Of a stretch of 21,487 nt of DNA, positions 1 through 6,527 are shown one piece after another. Within the stretch, counting starts at the first letter, position 1. The number at the start of each line of letters is the position of its first letter. Under the pieces are notes generated by a model, which was not told the DNA's origin, made no database searches, and saw only the letters and a list, made by a program, of their open reading frames with translations. The position numbers and the translations under genes were made by a program. Origin of the DNA: Actinobacteria bacterium ADurb.Bin346 (GTDB taxonomy: Bacteria; Actinomycetota; Humimicrobiia; Humimicrobiales; Humimicrobiaceae); assembly GCA_002068775.1 (NCBI GenBank), contig MWAX01000166.1, forward strand, positions 1 through 21,487, read 5' to 3'.

Positions 1-2
1 GT

Positions 3-68
3 AAAGATGAAGTATTTATAATAGATAAAGGCAAGCTATTGACCCCGATAGAAATACTGAAGCAATAA
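3..68 (+). CDS. C-terminal fragment of an upstream gene
   Basis: An open frame enters from the left edge and ends at TAA (66-68), giving about 21 residues, KDEVFIIDKGKLLTPIEILK followed by Q. It is too short for reliable identification. The radical-SAM-linked DUF2344/TIGR03936 protein often lies just upstream of Rne/Rng genes in Gram-positive lineages, and the tail is compatible with that, but this is a guess from context. The alternative is that the frame is open by chance. Confidence 0.4.
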   Translation, partial: KDEVFIIDKGKLLTPIEILKQ

Positions 69-106
69 AAATAGGACTTCTGGATTAATTATTTCCGGCA
101 TTATTG

Positions 107-112
107 TATAAT
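107..112 (+). promoter_or_regulatory. Possible -10 box upstream of rng
   Basis: A perfect TATAAT lies 63 bases before the rng start codon, in the only gap between the upstream fragment and rng. No good -35 hexamer is seen 16-18 bases upstream (the region reads ATTAAT), so this is a weak promoter call. The octamer ATACCATT occurs twice just after (110-117 and 123-130). Confidence 0.3.
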
Positions 113-175
113 ACCATTCTAAATACCATTTTAATTGTATTGATTTATTAATTTTTTTATATAGTGAGGTAAAAA

Positions 176-1852
176 TTGACAATGGAGATGCTTGTCAGTT
201 CCGACAAGAACGAGACAAGGGTTGCCATCCTTGAATCAAAACAGGTAATACAGCTATATTTTGACCGCAAAAAAAGCAAGTCAATTGTAGGTAATATTTA
301 TCTTGGACGCATAGAAAATGTGTTGTCCAGTCTGGATGCAGCCTTTGTGGATATCGGTGAAGAAAAAAATGCTTTTCTTTATATCAATGAAGTCGCATAT
401 GATATAGAGCTTGAAGAAAAACACGAAATAACCAGGCGAATACACCAGGTATTGAAGCCAAACCAGATGGTCCTTGTGCAGGTGACCAAGGATCCGATGA
501 AAGCCAAGGGTGCAAGGCTCACCACTTATATTTCTCTTCCGGGAAGATATCTTGTTCTGGCGCCGTTTAATGACGGGATAGGGGTTTCAAGAAAGATTGA
601 ACCAAAAGACCGGGAAACACTGCGACTTATTGCTGAGGAGATCAAACCGGGGGACTGCGGCCTTATAATAAGGACAGCAGCAAAAGATGTGCCTAAAGCA
701 AAATTGAAAAAGGAGCTCAAGCAGTTATTGAAAATGTGGAGTTTTATCAGGAAAAAAGCTGCTGTGGTAAAAACCCCGGTGCTTATTCACCAGGAATATC
801 CAATAATGATAAGGCTCATAAGGGATATATTTTCAGAAGATTTTGATACCATCTATACAGATAAAAAAGTCATCAAAAAAGAGATAATATATTATCTTAA
901 AAATGTGGGGCTGAGCTTTAGCAACATCATACTTCATCACGGACAGAACGACATGTTCGATGAATACGGCATTAATGAGGTGATAGAGAGTGCTCTTGAG
1001 CGAAAAGTCTGGCTTAGATCAGGAGGTTTTATTGTAATCGACTACGGTGAAGCGCTGACTTCGATAGATGTGAATACAGGTAAATATACTTCAGGACGCA
1101 GCTCTGCGCAAACCATACTGAAGACCAATCTGGAAGCTGCAGAAGTAATTACCAGCCAGCTCAGGCTGCGCGATATTGGAGGCATCATTGTAATTGATTT
1201 TATTGATATGAATACTGAAGAGGACAGGCAGAAAGTTCTCTCAAGATTCAAACAACTGCTGGAAAAAGATAAGACAAAAACAGAAGTGCTTTCGTTCTCA
1301 AAGCTTGGTCTGATGGAAATGACAAGGAAAAATGTTTCAGACGGGATAATGGGCACACTTTGCAAACCATGTCCCTGCTGTGGAGGCGCAGGTTTTATTA
1401 AATCCGAGGAAACGATCATGCTGGAAACTGAAAGAAAAATAAAAAAGATTGTAAAGGAGAGTGCTGCAAAAGCTTTTCTGATAAAGCTGCATCCTTCGAT
1501 AGCCTCTCTTATTATAGGAAAAGGCGGGCAGAACCTTCGTAATCTTGAGGCTTTTACCAGAAAGTACATCGCTGTAAAAGGTGATGAAAACATGTCGCTT
1601 GATGGTTTTGTGCTGGAAGCAGAGGGCACACAGGCTGATATTAAAGAAGCTTCGAAACCTTTTAACATTGGCGATATTTTTGACCTTGTAATAGAAGAAA
1701 TATATTCGCACAACAGGAAAGATGGGCTTGCAAGAATTGAAGGCTATGTTGTCCAGATAATAGATGGACGAAAATACCTGGGAAGCAGAGTAAAAGTGGA
1801 AATAACGCAAATTGCAAAAACAAGCGCTGTAGGAATAATAAAACAGGAGTGA
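176..1852 (+). CDS. rng: Ribonuclease G/E family endoribonuclease with C-terminal TRAM-like domain
   Basis: Single-strand-specific endoribonuclease of the RNase E/G family, which processes rRNA and initiates mRNA decay in the cytoplasm. The protein has 558 residues. An S1 RNA-binding domain lies at about 36-120 (GNIYLGRIENVLSSLDAAFVD). The catalytic metal-binding aspartates are D298 (IDVNTGK) and D341 (DFIDM), with the same 43-residue spacing as D303/D346 of E. coli RNase E. The Zn-link cysteines are C399 and C402 (CPCCGG). A GKGG motif in the small domain follows. Residues about 495-558 (from PFNIGDIFDLVIEE, with DGLARIEGYVV and a basic end strand) read as a TRAM domain, which E. coli RNase G lacks. 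The start is TTG at 176 behind GAGGT (166-170); ATG at 182 or 188 are alternatives. Its position before rplU-rpmA is classic for Gram-positive bacteria. Confidence 0.95.
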   Translation: MTMEMLVSSDKNETRVAILESKQVIQLYFDRKKSKSIVGNIYLGRIENVLSSLDAAFVDIGEEKNAFLYINEVAYDIELEEKHEITRRIHQVLKPNQMVLVQVTKDPMKAKGARLTTYISLPGRYLVLAPFNDGIGVSRKIEPKDRETLRLIAEEIKPGDCGLIIRTAAKDVPKAKLKKELKQLLKMWSFIRKKAAVVKTPVLIHQEYPIMIRLIRDIFSEDFDTIYTDKKVIKKEIIYYLKNVGLSFSNIILHHGQNDMFDEYGINEVIESALERKVWLRSGGFIVIDYGEALTSIDVNTGKYTSGRSSAQTILKTNLEAAEVITSQLRLRDIGGIIVIDFIDMNTEEDRQKVLSRFKQLLEKDKTKTEVLSFSKLGLMEMTRKNVSDGIMGTLCKPCPCCGGAGFIKSEETIMLETERKIKKIVKESAAKAFLIKLHPSIASLIIGKGGQNLRNLEAFTRKYIAVKGDENMSLDGFVLEAEGTQADIKEASKPFNIGDIFDLVIEEIYSHNRKDGLARIEGYVVQIIDGRKYLGSRVKVEITQIAKTSAVGIIKQE

Positions 1853-1859
1853 TAAATCA

Positions 1860-1888
1860 TTGACAGGATAAGAAGTATATGATAAATT
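1860..1888 (+). promoter_or_regulatory. Candidate sigma-70-type promoter for rplU-rpmA
   Basis: A perfect -35 TTGACA (1860-1865) begins 7 bases after the rng stop codon. It is followed after 16-17 bases by ATAAAT/TAAATT (1882-1888) as a modest -10. Transcription would start near 1895, leaving a leader of about 115 bases before rplU. Read-through from rng is also possible. Confidence 0.45.
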
Positions 1889-1926
1889 ACCACTTTGCCG
1901 TTTTATGGTATTATTAAAAATCTTAT

Positions 1927-1985
1927 TTTCCTTTAATATAAGGTACCTTTATGTAAGGCAGTTCCTGATTTATCAAAGAAGGAAA
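1927..1985 (+). promoter_or_regulatory. Possible structured 5' leader of rplU
   Basis: TTTCCTT (1927-1933) can pair with AAGGAAA (1979-1985). The enclosed stretch has further self-complementary pieces: CCTT/AAGG pairs and the 10-base palindrome AAGGTACCTT (1940-1949). Leaders that regulate ribosomal protein operons, including an L21 leader in Firmicutes, are known. I cannot match this one to a known family, and no folding was computed. Confidence 0.25.
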
Positions 1986-1996
1986 TAATTTTTATC

Positions 1997-2003
1997 AAGG
2001 AGG
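1997..2003 (+). promoter_or_regulatory. Shine-Dalgarno site that fixes the rplU start
   Basis: AAGGAGG is an ideal ribosome binding site. Six bases later is ATT (2010-2012), which is exactly where the L21 family starts (initiator residue followed by YAVI). No ATG, GTG or TTG is present in frame at or upstream of this point within reach of the site. Confidence 0.75.
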
Positions 2004-2009
2004 CCCAAA

Positions 2010-2324
2010 ATTTACGCAGTAATTACAAGCAGTGGGAAACAGTATAAAATTGAAGAAGACAAAGATCTGATTGTTGAAAGGATTGAAGGCAAAGAAGGCG
2101 ACAAAATAAAGCTTTCTGACGTAAATTTATTCAGCGATGGCGACAAAATCAAAGTAGGCTCACCTTCAATCGATAAGGCATATGTTGAAGCTACAATAAA
2201 GAAACAGTTCAAGGGCGATAAGGTCATAGCTTTCAAACATAAAGCTAAAAAAAGATATAACAGAAAAGTAGGGAGCAGGCCTCTTTTGACGCTTCTTCAT
2301 CTGGATAAAATCAATATCAAATAG
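2010..2324 (+). CDS. rplU: 50S ribosomal protein L21, apparent ATT start
   Basis: Large-subunit ribosomal protein L21, which binds 23S rRNA and is needed for 50S assembly. From 2010 the frame reads (M)YAVITSSGKQYKIEEDKDL, matching the family's MYAVIKTGGKQYKV start. EGDKIKL, VIAFKHKAKKRYNRK and the C-terminal KVGSRPLLT segment (usually GHRQPYT) follow. The length of 104 residues is normal. The initiation codon is ATT, placed 6 bases after AAGGAGG. There is no conventional start codon in frame here, so a simple start-codon search would miss the gene. It precedes rpmA by 28 bases, the standard L21-L27 pair. The ATT could be genuine (compare infC and pcnB of E. coli) or a sequence error for ATG. 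Confidence 0.93.
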   Translation: MYAVITSSGKQYKIEEDKDLIVERIEGKEGDKIKLSDVNLFSDGDKIKVGSPSIDKAYVEATIKKQFKGDKVIAFKHKAKKRYNRKVGSRPLLTLLHLDKINIK

Positions 2325-2352
2325 TCAGAGCTGTTATTTCAGGAGGAATTAA

Positions 2353-2607
2353 ATGTCAAGTAAAAAAGGGGTTGGAAGCTCGAGAAATGGCCGCGACAGC
2401 AAGCCAAAATATCTCGGCGTTAAAGTTTGTGGCGGAGGAAAAGTACCTGCCGGCGGTATTATAATAAGGCAGCGGGGTACAAAATACAGGCCCGGAATAA
2501 ATGTCGGCATAGGAAGAGACCACACAATATTTGCAAAAGCCGATGGTGTAGTTGAGTTCATAGCCAACAGCGCAAAGGGCAAACTGGTCAACGTTATTAC
2601 TTCATAA
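2353..2607 (+). CDS. rpmA: 50S ribosomal protein L27
   Basis: Large-subunit ribosomal protein L27, located near the peptidyl-transferase centre. The 84 residues include the family signature KKGVGSSRNGRDSKPKYLGV and RQRGTKYRPG. The N-terminus MSSKKG begins directly at the mature position, so the cleavable N-terminal extension of many Firmicutes is absent. The start is ATG at 2353 behind AGGAGG (2341-2346). The 3' end overlaps the convergent DUF1634 gene by 11 bases, so there is no room for an intergenic terminator. obgE, which normally follows, is displaced by the minus-strand pair. Confidence 0.97.
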   Translation: MSSKKGVGSSRNGRDSKPKYLGVKVCGGGKVPAGGIIIRQRGTKYRPGINVGIGRDHTIFAKADGVVEFIANSAKGKLVNVITS

Positions 2608-3007
2608 AACCTATAACTGCGCTCAAAATAAGTATCGCAAGCACGCAGATGGCAATAATCATAAGATTGTATTTTTTATTGCAGGCAAAAAATACTGCTG
2701 CGCATATAATTCCAGCGACAGGAACAAGGATCAGGCAGAAAATCCCTGCATATTCAAACAGGCTTAGCGCTGATGCGCTTGTGCTGTTAAAAATAATGGA
2801 AAGCTTTTCAGGCTGCAGCGTGCTCTGCTCATAATTTTTATAATCTGCCGGACTGCCGCTTCCAGCAATATTTATAAAAAAACCTGCTATCAGCAGAAAT
2901 ACTGCAAATGCAAGCCCGCTTATAATGACGACATACATATAACGGTTAAGCCTGTTCTTTACATCAGGGCTGTTTTCTCTTTTTTGATTTTTGATATTAT
3001 TATTCAT
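2597..3007 (-). CDS. DUF1634-type small membrane protein, transporter partner
   Basis: A small integral membrane protein of 136 residues from the ATG at 3007. A charged N-terminus (about 25 residues) is followed by a membrane segment (YVVIISGLAFAVFLLIAGFF), a polar loop, and two more segments near the C-terminus separated by the short NKKYN loop. This three-helix layout, and location directly behind a TauE/SafE permease, are typical of DUF1634 proteins; the function is unknown and an accessory role to the permease is inferred. ATG 3007 lies 7 bases after the permease stop. An in-frame TTG at 3034 would add 9 residues and overlap the permease by 20 bases. No strong Shine-Dalgarno supports either, so translational coupling is likely. 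Confidence 0.7.
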   Translation of the reverse strand: MNNNIKNQKRENSPDVKNRLNRYMYVVIISGLAFAVFLLIAGFFINIAGSGSPADYKNYEQSTLQPEKLSIIFNSTSASALSLFEYAGIFCLILVPVAGIICAAVFFACNKKYNLMIIAICVLAILILSAVIGFMK

Positions 3008-3014
3008 CTTTGAA

Positions 3015-3857
3015 TCAGTATCTGAGTATGCCAAAACCCCTTAAAAACATCATTGCTCCTATTGAGATAAACACAAAAAGTATTATAGCTATCATGTGTT
3101 TTATTTTTATTTTAGCAACTGCAAAGGAACCGGAAACTGCCCCGACAAGCACCCCAATTACTGCCGGGACAGTTATCAGCGGATTAATGAACCCATTAAA
3201 GAAATATATGACTGAAGAGACAACTGCAGTTATTCCAATCATGTAGCTGCTTGTGGCAGTCGAGACTTTCAGCGGCACATTCATTATTGTGTTCATTGCC
3301 GGAACTTTTATTAAACCTCCCCCGACCCCAAGGAGCCCTGAAAAGAAACCTGCAAGGACCGATATTGCTGAGCCGGATGTAACATTCTTAACATTGTAAC
3401 TGACCTGTTTGCCTGACGTCTCATCATAATATTCTGAATCAAAAATAGAGCCTGTCCCTGTTTTTGCACTTTTTAATGGTTTGAACTTTTCAGGAAACCT
3501 GTTTTTTAAATATGTAAAAATACCGGAAACAATTGTAAAACACCCGAATATAATAAACAGAACATCATTTTTCAGAAAAGCCACTGTAATGCTGCCTGCA
3601 ATGCTGCCCACAGTAGTCGGTATTTCCATTACAAGTGCAAGGCCGGTATTGATCATATTTTTTTTAAAAAAACGTACTGATGCAGAAAGCGAGGTTGCAA
3701 GTACACAAATCATGCTTGTGCCTATTGCCAGATGGATAGGGGTTTTTAAAACAAGCGCCAGAAAAGGCACTATTAATATCCCGCCGCCAATCCCTATAAT
3801 AGAGCCAATAAGCCCGGCAAATATTCCCGCCAGGAACAGGTACAGCATTATAAGCAT
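3015..3857 (-). CDS. TauE/SafE (TSUP) family membrane transport protein
   Basis: A polytopic permease of the TSUP/COG0730 family, members of which move sulfite, sulfoacetate, organosulfur anions or other small anions across the membrane; the substrate here is unknown. The 280 residues show the family's internal duplication: each half opens with a glycine-rich helix, GIGGGILIVPF (about residues 22-32) and GVGGGLIKVPAM, with a soluble central loop between (KPLKSAKTGTGSIFDSEYYD). Roughly eight membrane segments are visible. The start is ATG at 3857 behind GAAGG on the minus strand; a second ATG at 3848 is possible. It heads a two-gene unit with the DUF1634 gene, transcribed away from obgE. Confidence 0.88.
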   Translation of the reverse strand: MLIMLYLFLAGIFAGLIGSIIGIGGGILIVPFLALVLKTPIHLAIGTSMICVLATSLSASVRFFKKNMINTGLALVMEIPTTVGSIAGSITVAFLKNDVLFIIFGCFTIVSGIFTYLKNRFPEKFKPLKSAKTGTGSIFDSEYYDETSGKQVSYNVKNVTSGSAISVLAGFFSGLLGVGGGLIKVPAMNTIMNVPLKVSTATSSYMIGITAVVSSVIYFFNGFINPLITVPAVIGVLVGAVSGSFAVAKIKIKHMIAIILFVFISIGAMMFLRGFGILRY

Positions 3858-3884
3858 ATTGCAACCTTCAGCATTTTATAAATT

Positions 3885-3912
3885 TTGCCAGTTAATAATT
3901 CCAAATTATAAT
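3885..3912 (+). promoter_or_regulatory. Candidate promoter for the obgE operon
   Basis: TTGCCA (3885-3890), a 16-base spacer and a perfect TATAAT (3907-3912) make a near-consensus housekeeping promoter. Transcription would start about 90 bases upstream of obgE. Two more TATAAT boxes follow at 3914-3919 and 3932-3937, so several starts are possible. The leader contains TTGACA (3949-3954) without a clear -10, and a small inverted repeat ACAGT/ACTGT (3952-3965). Confidence 0.45.
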
Positions 3913-3937
3913 ATATAATGATTAAAAAAATTATAAT
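3905..3937. promoter_or_regulatory. Paired palindromic -10 octamers between divergent TSUP gene and obgE
   Basis: The self-complementary octamer ATTATAAT occurs at 3905-3912 and 3930-3937. Each copy reads TATAAT on both strands and so could serve as a -10 element in both directions. For the minus-strand gene the best accompanying -35 is TTTACT, read on the minus strand at 3959-3954, with an 18-base spacer. That is weak evidence. Confidence 0.4.
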
Positions 3938-4009
3938 GAAAAAACAATTTGACAGTAAAAACTGTTATTTTAAGACTGCTGTTAATTCAATTACTCCTGA
4001 TTTTTTAAA

Positions 4010-5317
4010 ATGTTTCTTGACGAAGCAAAAATAAATATAAAAGCCGGAGAGGGCGGAAACGGTCTGGTGAGCTTCTTTTTGCTCAAAGGCAGTTATAAGA
4101 AAATAGCAAACGGAGGAAACGGAGGAAATGGAGGCAATATTGTTTTCAGGGCATCGCACAGTGTAAACACCCTTTTACAATTCAGAAGAAAGATACATTT
4201 TAAAGCTGAAAATGGCCAGCCGGGAATGCCCAATAACAGAAACGGCAGGCGCGGTGAAGATCTGGTGATCCATGTCCCCCCGGGCACTGTAATAAAAGAA
4301 AAAGGCAGCATAATAGCTGATTTGACCGAAGAAGGCACAGATTTTATTGCAGCAGCTGGAGGCTCAGGGGGAAGAGGGAATGCAAATTTTGTCTCCCAGT
4401 CAAGGCGTTTTCCCGGATTTGCTGAAAAAGGTGAAAAAACAGAAGAAAAGTGGGTAAATCTTGAGCTTAGGCTGCTTGCAGATGCAGCGCTTGTTGGTTT
4501 TCCCAATGCAGGAAAATCGACTATTATAAGCAGAATATCAGCGGCAAGACCCAGGATAGCAGATTACCCCTTTACAACATTGTCGCCCAATATCGGTGTT
4601 GTGAGTTTTGGAGATGACTCGTTTGTTGTTGCAGATATGCCGGGAATTTTGGAAGGAGCACATTCCGGCATAGGCCTTGGCGACAGGTTCCTGAGGCATA
4701 TACTGCGCGCCAAACTGCTTGTAATAATCCTTGACGCATCAGTTTTGCTCACCGGAGGTCAGGAAGCCCTGGAAGACACATTTAATATAATAAGGAAAGA
4801 GCTTAAGCTTTATGATGCTGCCCTTTATAAAAAAGATTATATAATCGTCATTAATAAAGCGGACCTTTTTGCCAGTGATGATATATGCGGCAAGGCATCA
4901 AGGCACTTTTATAAAAAAACAGGCAAACCCGTACTTATTATCTCGGCAGTTTCAGGGAAAGGTCTTGGTGAGCTTGTAAAATTAATACATTCAAGAATCA
5001 TGTCAATAAATAAAGAGGAAGACCTTCAGTTAAGTTTAAAAAAGTCATCATCTGCCGGTACAAGGATATATACAATCAGGAAAGAGGATGCAGAGTCTGA
5101 TAAAATAGAGATTATCAGGGATGGAAATGAATTTATTGTAAAAAATAAAAAACTTGAAAAAATGGTAGCCATGACCGACCTTGAAAACAGTGAGGCGCTT
5201 GAATACCTGAAATATAAATTAAAAAAGATGAAAATTGGTGATAGACTTAAAAAAATGGGTATTGATGAGGGAAGTGTTGTAATAATCGGTAATCTGGTAT
5301 TTGAGATGAGTGATTAA
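4010..5317 (+). CDS. obgE: Obg family GTPase (ObgE/CgtA)
   Basis: Essential ribosome-associated GTPase that takes part in late 50S assembly and stress and cell-cycle control. The 435 residues have three domains: the glycine-rich Obg fold (about 1-158, with GEGGNGLVSF and GGNGGNGGN), the G domain, and a C-terminal OCT domain (about 355-432). The G domain shows the P-loop GFPNAGKST (about 163), the switch region DYPFTTLSPNIG, DMPGILEGAHSGIGLGDRFL, and NKAD (282-285). The start is ATG at 4010; no Shine-Dalgarno is visible before it (the sequence reads CTGATTTTTTAAA), unlike most genes here. It heads the plus-strand run ending with leuS; proB follows after 30 bases. Confidence 0.97.
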   Translation: MFLDEAKINIKAGEGGNGLVSFFLLKGSYKKIANGGNGGNGGNIVFRASHSVNTLLQFRRKIHFKAENGQPGMPNNRNGRRGEDLVIHVPPGTVIKEKGSIIADLTEEGTDFIAAAGGSGGRGNANFVSQSRRFPGFAEKGEKTEEKWVNLELRLLADAALVGFPNAGKSTIISRISAARPRIADYPFTTLSPNIGVVSFGDDSFVVADMPGILEGAHSGIGLGDRFLRHILRAKLLVIILDASVLLTGGQEALEDTFNIIRKELKLYDAALYKKDYIIVINKADLFASDDICGKASRHFYKKTGKPVLIISAVSGKGLGELVKLIHSRIMSINKEEDLQLSLKKSSSAGTRIYTIRKEDAESDKIEIIRDGNEFIVKNKKLEKMVAMTDLENSEALEYLKYKLKKMKIGDRLKKMGIDEGSVVIIGNLVFEMSD

Positions 5318-5347
5318 ATTTTAAACTGCATAAACGGGAACAGTGAG

Positions 5348-6493
5348 TTGGACAGAAAAAAGTATTTGAAGGAAATTAAAAGAGCGGTAATAAAAATCGG
5401 CTCAAGCAGCATAGCCGGCAAAAAAGGAGGGCTTGACACTGTCAGGATGGGAAAGTTCTGCAGCGAAACCGCAGCATTATTTAAGAGCGGGATAGAAACA
5501 ATAGTGGTAACAAGCGGCGCTATTTCTGCCGGGCTGGAATATCTCGGCATGGCTGTAAGACCAAAAGAAATATCAGTACTTCAGGCTGCTGCAGCAGTCG
5601 GCCAGGTGGAACTTATGCACAAATATGGTGATCTTTTTTCCCTGCATGGATTGAAAATAGGCCAGATACTGCTGACAAGGGAGGATACAGCAAGACGGGT
5701 ACAATATCTCAATATAAAGAGCACCATAGAGAATCTCCTTGAACTTAATGTGATACCGATTATAAATGAAAATGACAGTGTTGCTGTTGAGGAGATAAAG
5801 TTTGGAGATAATGACAGGCTCGGCGCACTGGTGGCAAGCCTCACAGGCTCAGATCTTTTAATAATACTTTCAGATATAAACGGCCTTTACCAGTCTGACC
5901 CGAGGAAAGACCCTGATTCAAAGCTGATTTCTTTTGTAAACGGTATAACCCCTGAAGTTGAGAAACTGGCAGGCGGTGCGGGATCAACTTACAGCTCCGG
6001 AGGTATGTTATCCAAGCTCAAGGCTGCAAGAATATGTGCATTTTCGGGAATACCTATGGTGATTGCAAACAGCGGCACAGAGGGCGTCCTGGATAAAATA
6101 GTAAAATTTGAAAATGTCGGGACTTTTTTTGCTCCACAGACAAAAAGAAAAGTAAGGAGCTTAAAAAGATGGATTGCTTTCGGGATACAGGAAAAGGGCT
6201 CCATTTACCTTGACAGCGGCGCGCAGGAAGCTGTCGGCTTGAAAGGCAAAAGTATCCTGCCGGTTGGTGTTATCAAAGTGGAAGGCACTTTCAGCAGGGG
6301 GGATACATTGAAAGTCTTTTCACATGACGGGAAGCTCATTGCTAAGGGGATTACAAATTTTTCAGATGAAGAAATTAAAAAAGTGATGCTTAAAAATAAG
6401 AATCAGATCCTGAAAGAGTATGGCATGGATATGTGCAGTGAGGTGATCCACAGAGACGGCATGGTCGTTTTTGATGAAAATGATTATGAATGA
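5348..6493 (+). CDS. proB: Glutamate 5-kinase with C-terminal PUA domain
   Basis: First enzyme of proline synthesis: phosphorylates L-glutamate with ATP to gamma-glutamyl phosphate in the cytoplasm. The amino-acid kinase domain (about 1-260) shows VIKIGSSSIAG at the N-terminus, VVTSGAISAGL, the substrate motif INENDSVAVEEIKFGDNDRL, and YSSGGMLSKLKAA (family GTGGMxTKLxAA). Residues about 275-355 form the PUA domain found in full-length ProB. The length of 381 fits the family. The start is TTG at 5348; GGGAA and GTGAG precede it. It sits between obgE and proA, the actinobacterial arrangement. The product is unstable and is handed to ProA. No proC is in the window. Confidence 0.96.
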   Translation: MDRKKYLKEIKRAVIKIGSSSIAGKKGGLDTVRMGKFCSETAALFKSGIETIVVTSGAISAGLEYLGMAVRPKEISVLQAAAAVGQVELMHKYGDLFSLHGLKIGQILLTREDTARRVQYLNIKSTIENLLELNVIPIINENDSVAVEEIKFGDNDRLGALVASLTGSDLLIILSDINGLYQSDPRKDPDSKLISFVNGITPEVEKLAGGAGSTYSSGGMLSKLKAARICAFSGIPMVIANSGTEGVLDKIVKFENVGTFFAPQTKRKVRSLKRWIAFGIQEKGSIYLDSGAQEAVGLKGKSILPVGVIKVEGTFSRGDTLKVFSHDGKLIAKGITNFSDEEIKKVMLKNKNQILKEYGMDMCSEVIHRDGMVVFDENDYE

Positions 6494-6527
6494 TAAAATC
6501 TTTTAAACATTTCCCGGAAGGTAAATA

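Noticed and set aside
1042..1713. Long open frame (223 codons) on the minus strand inside rng
   Set aside because: It lies antisense to a well-conserved RNase G/E gene and its translation is serine/proline-rich without recognisable domain; it is a codon-bias shadow.
3481..3918. Open frame of 145 codons on the plus strand over the TSUP gene
   Set aside because: Antisense to the clear TSUP permease with its GxGGG motifs; no Shine-Dalgarno or domain.
3952..3971. Inverted repeat ACAGT-AAAA-ACTGT followed by TATTTT, as a terminator or attenuator before obgE
   Set aside because: The stem is only five A/T-rich pairs and it lies in a leader between promoter and gene; too weak to call.
3949..3976. 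Second obgE promoter using TTGACA at 3949
   Set aside because: No acceptable -10 is found 16-18 bases downstream (best is TAAGAC).
4093..4150. Repeat-like GGAGGAAACGGAGGAAATGGAGG pattern
   Set aside because: This is the coding sequence of the Gly-Asn-rich loop of the Obg domain, normal for the family.
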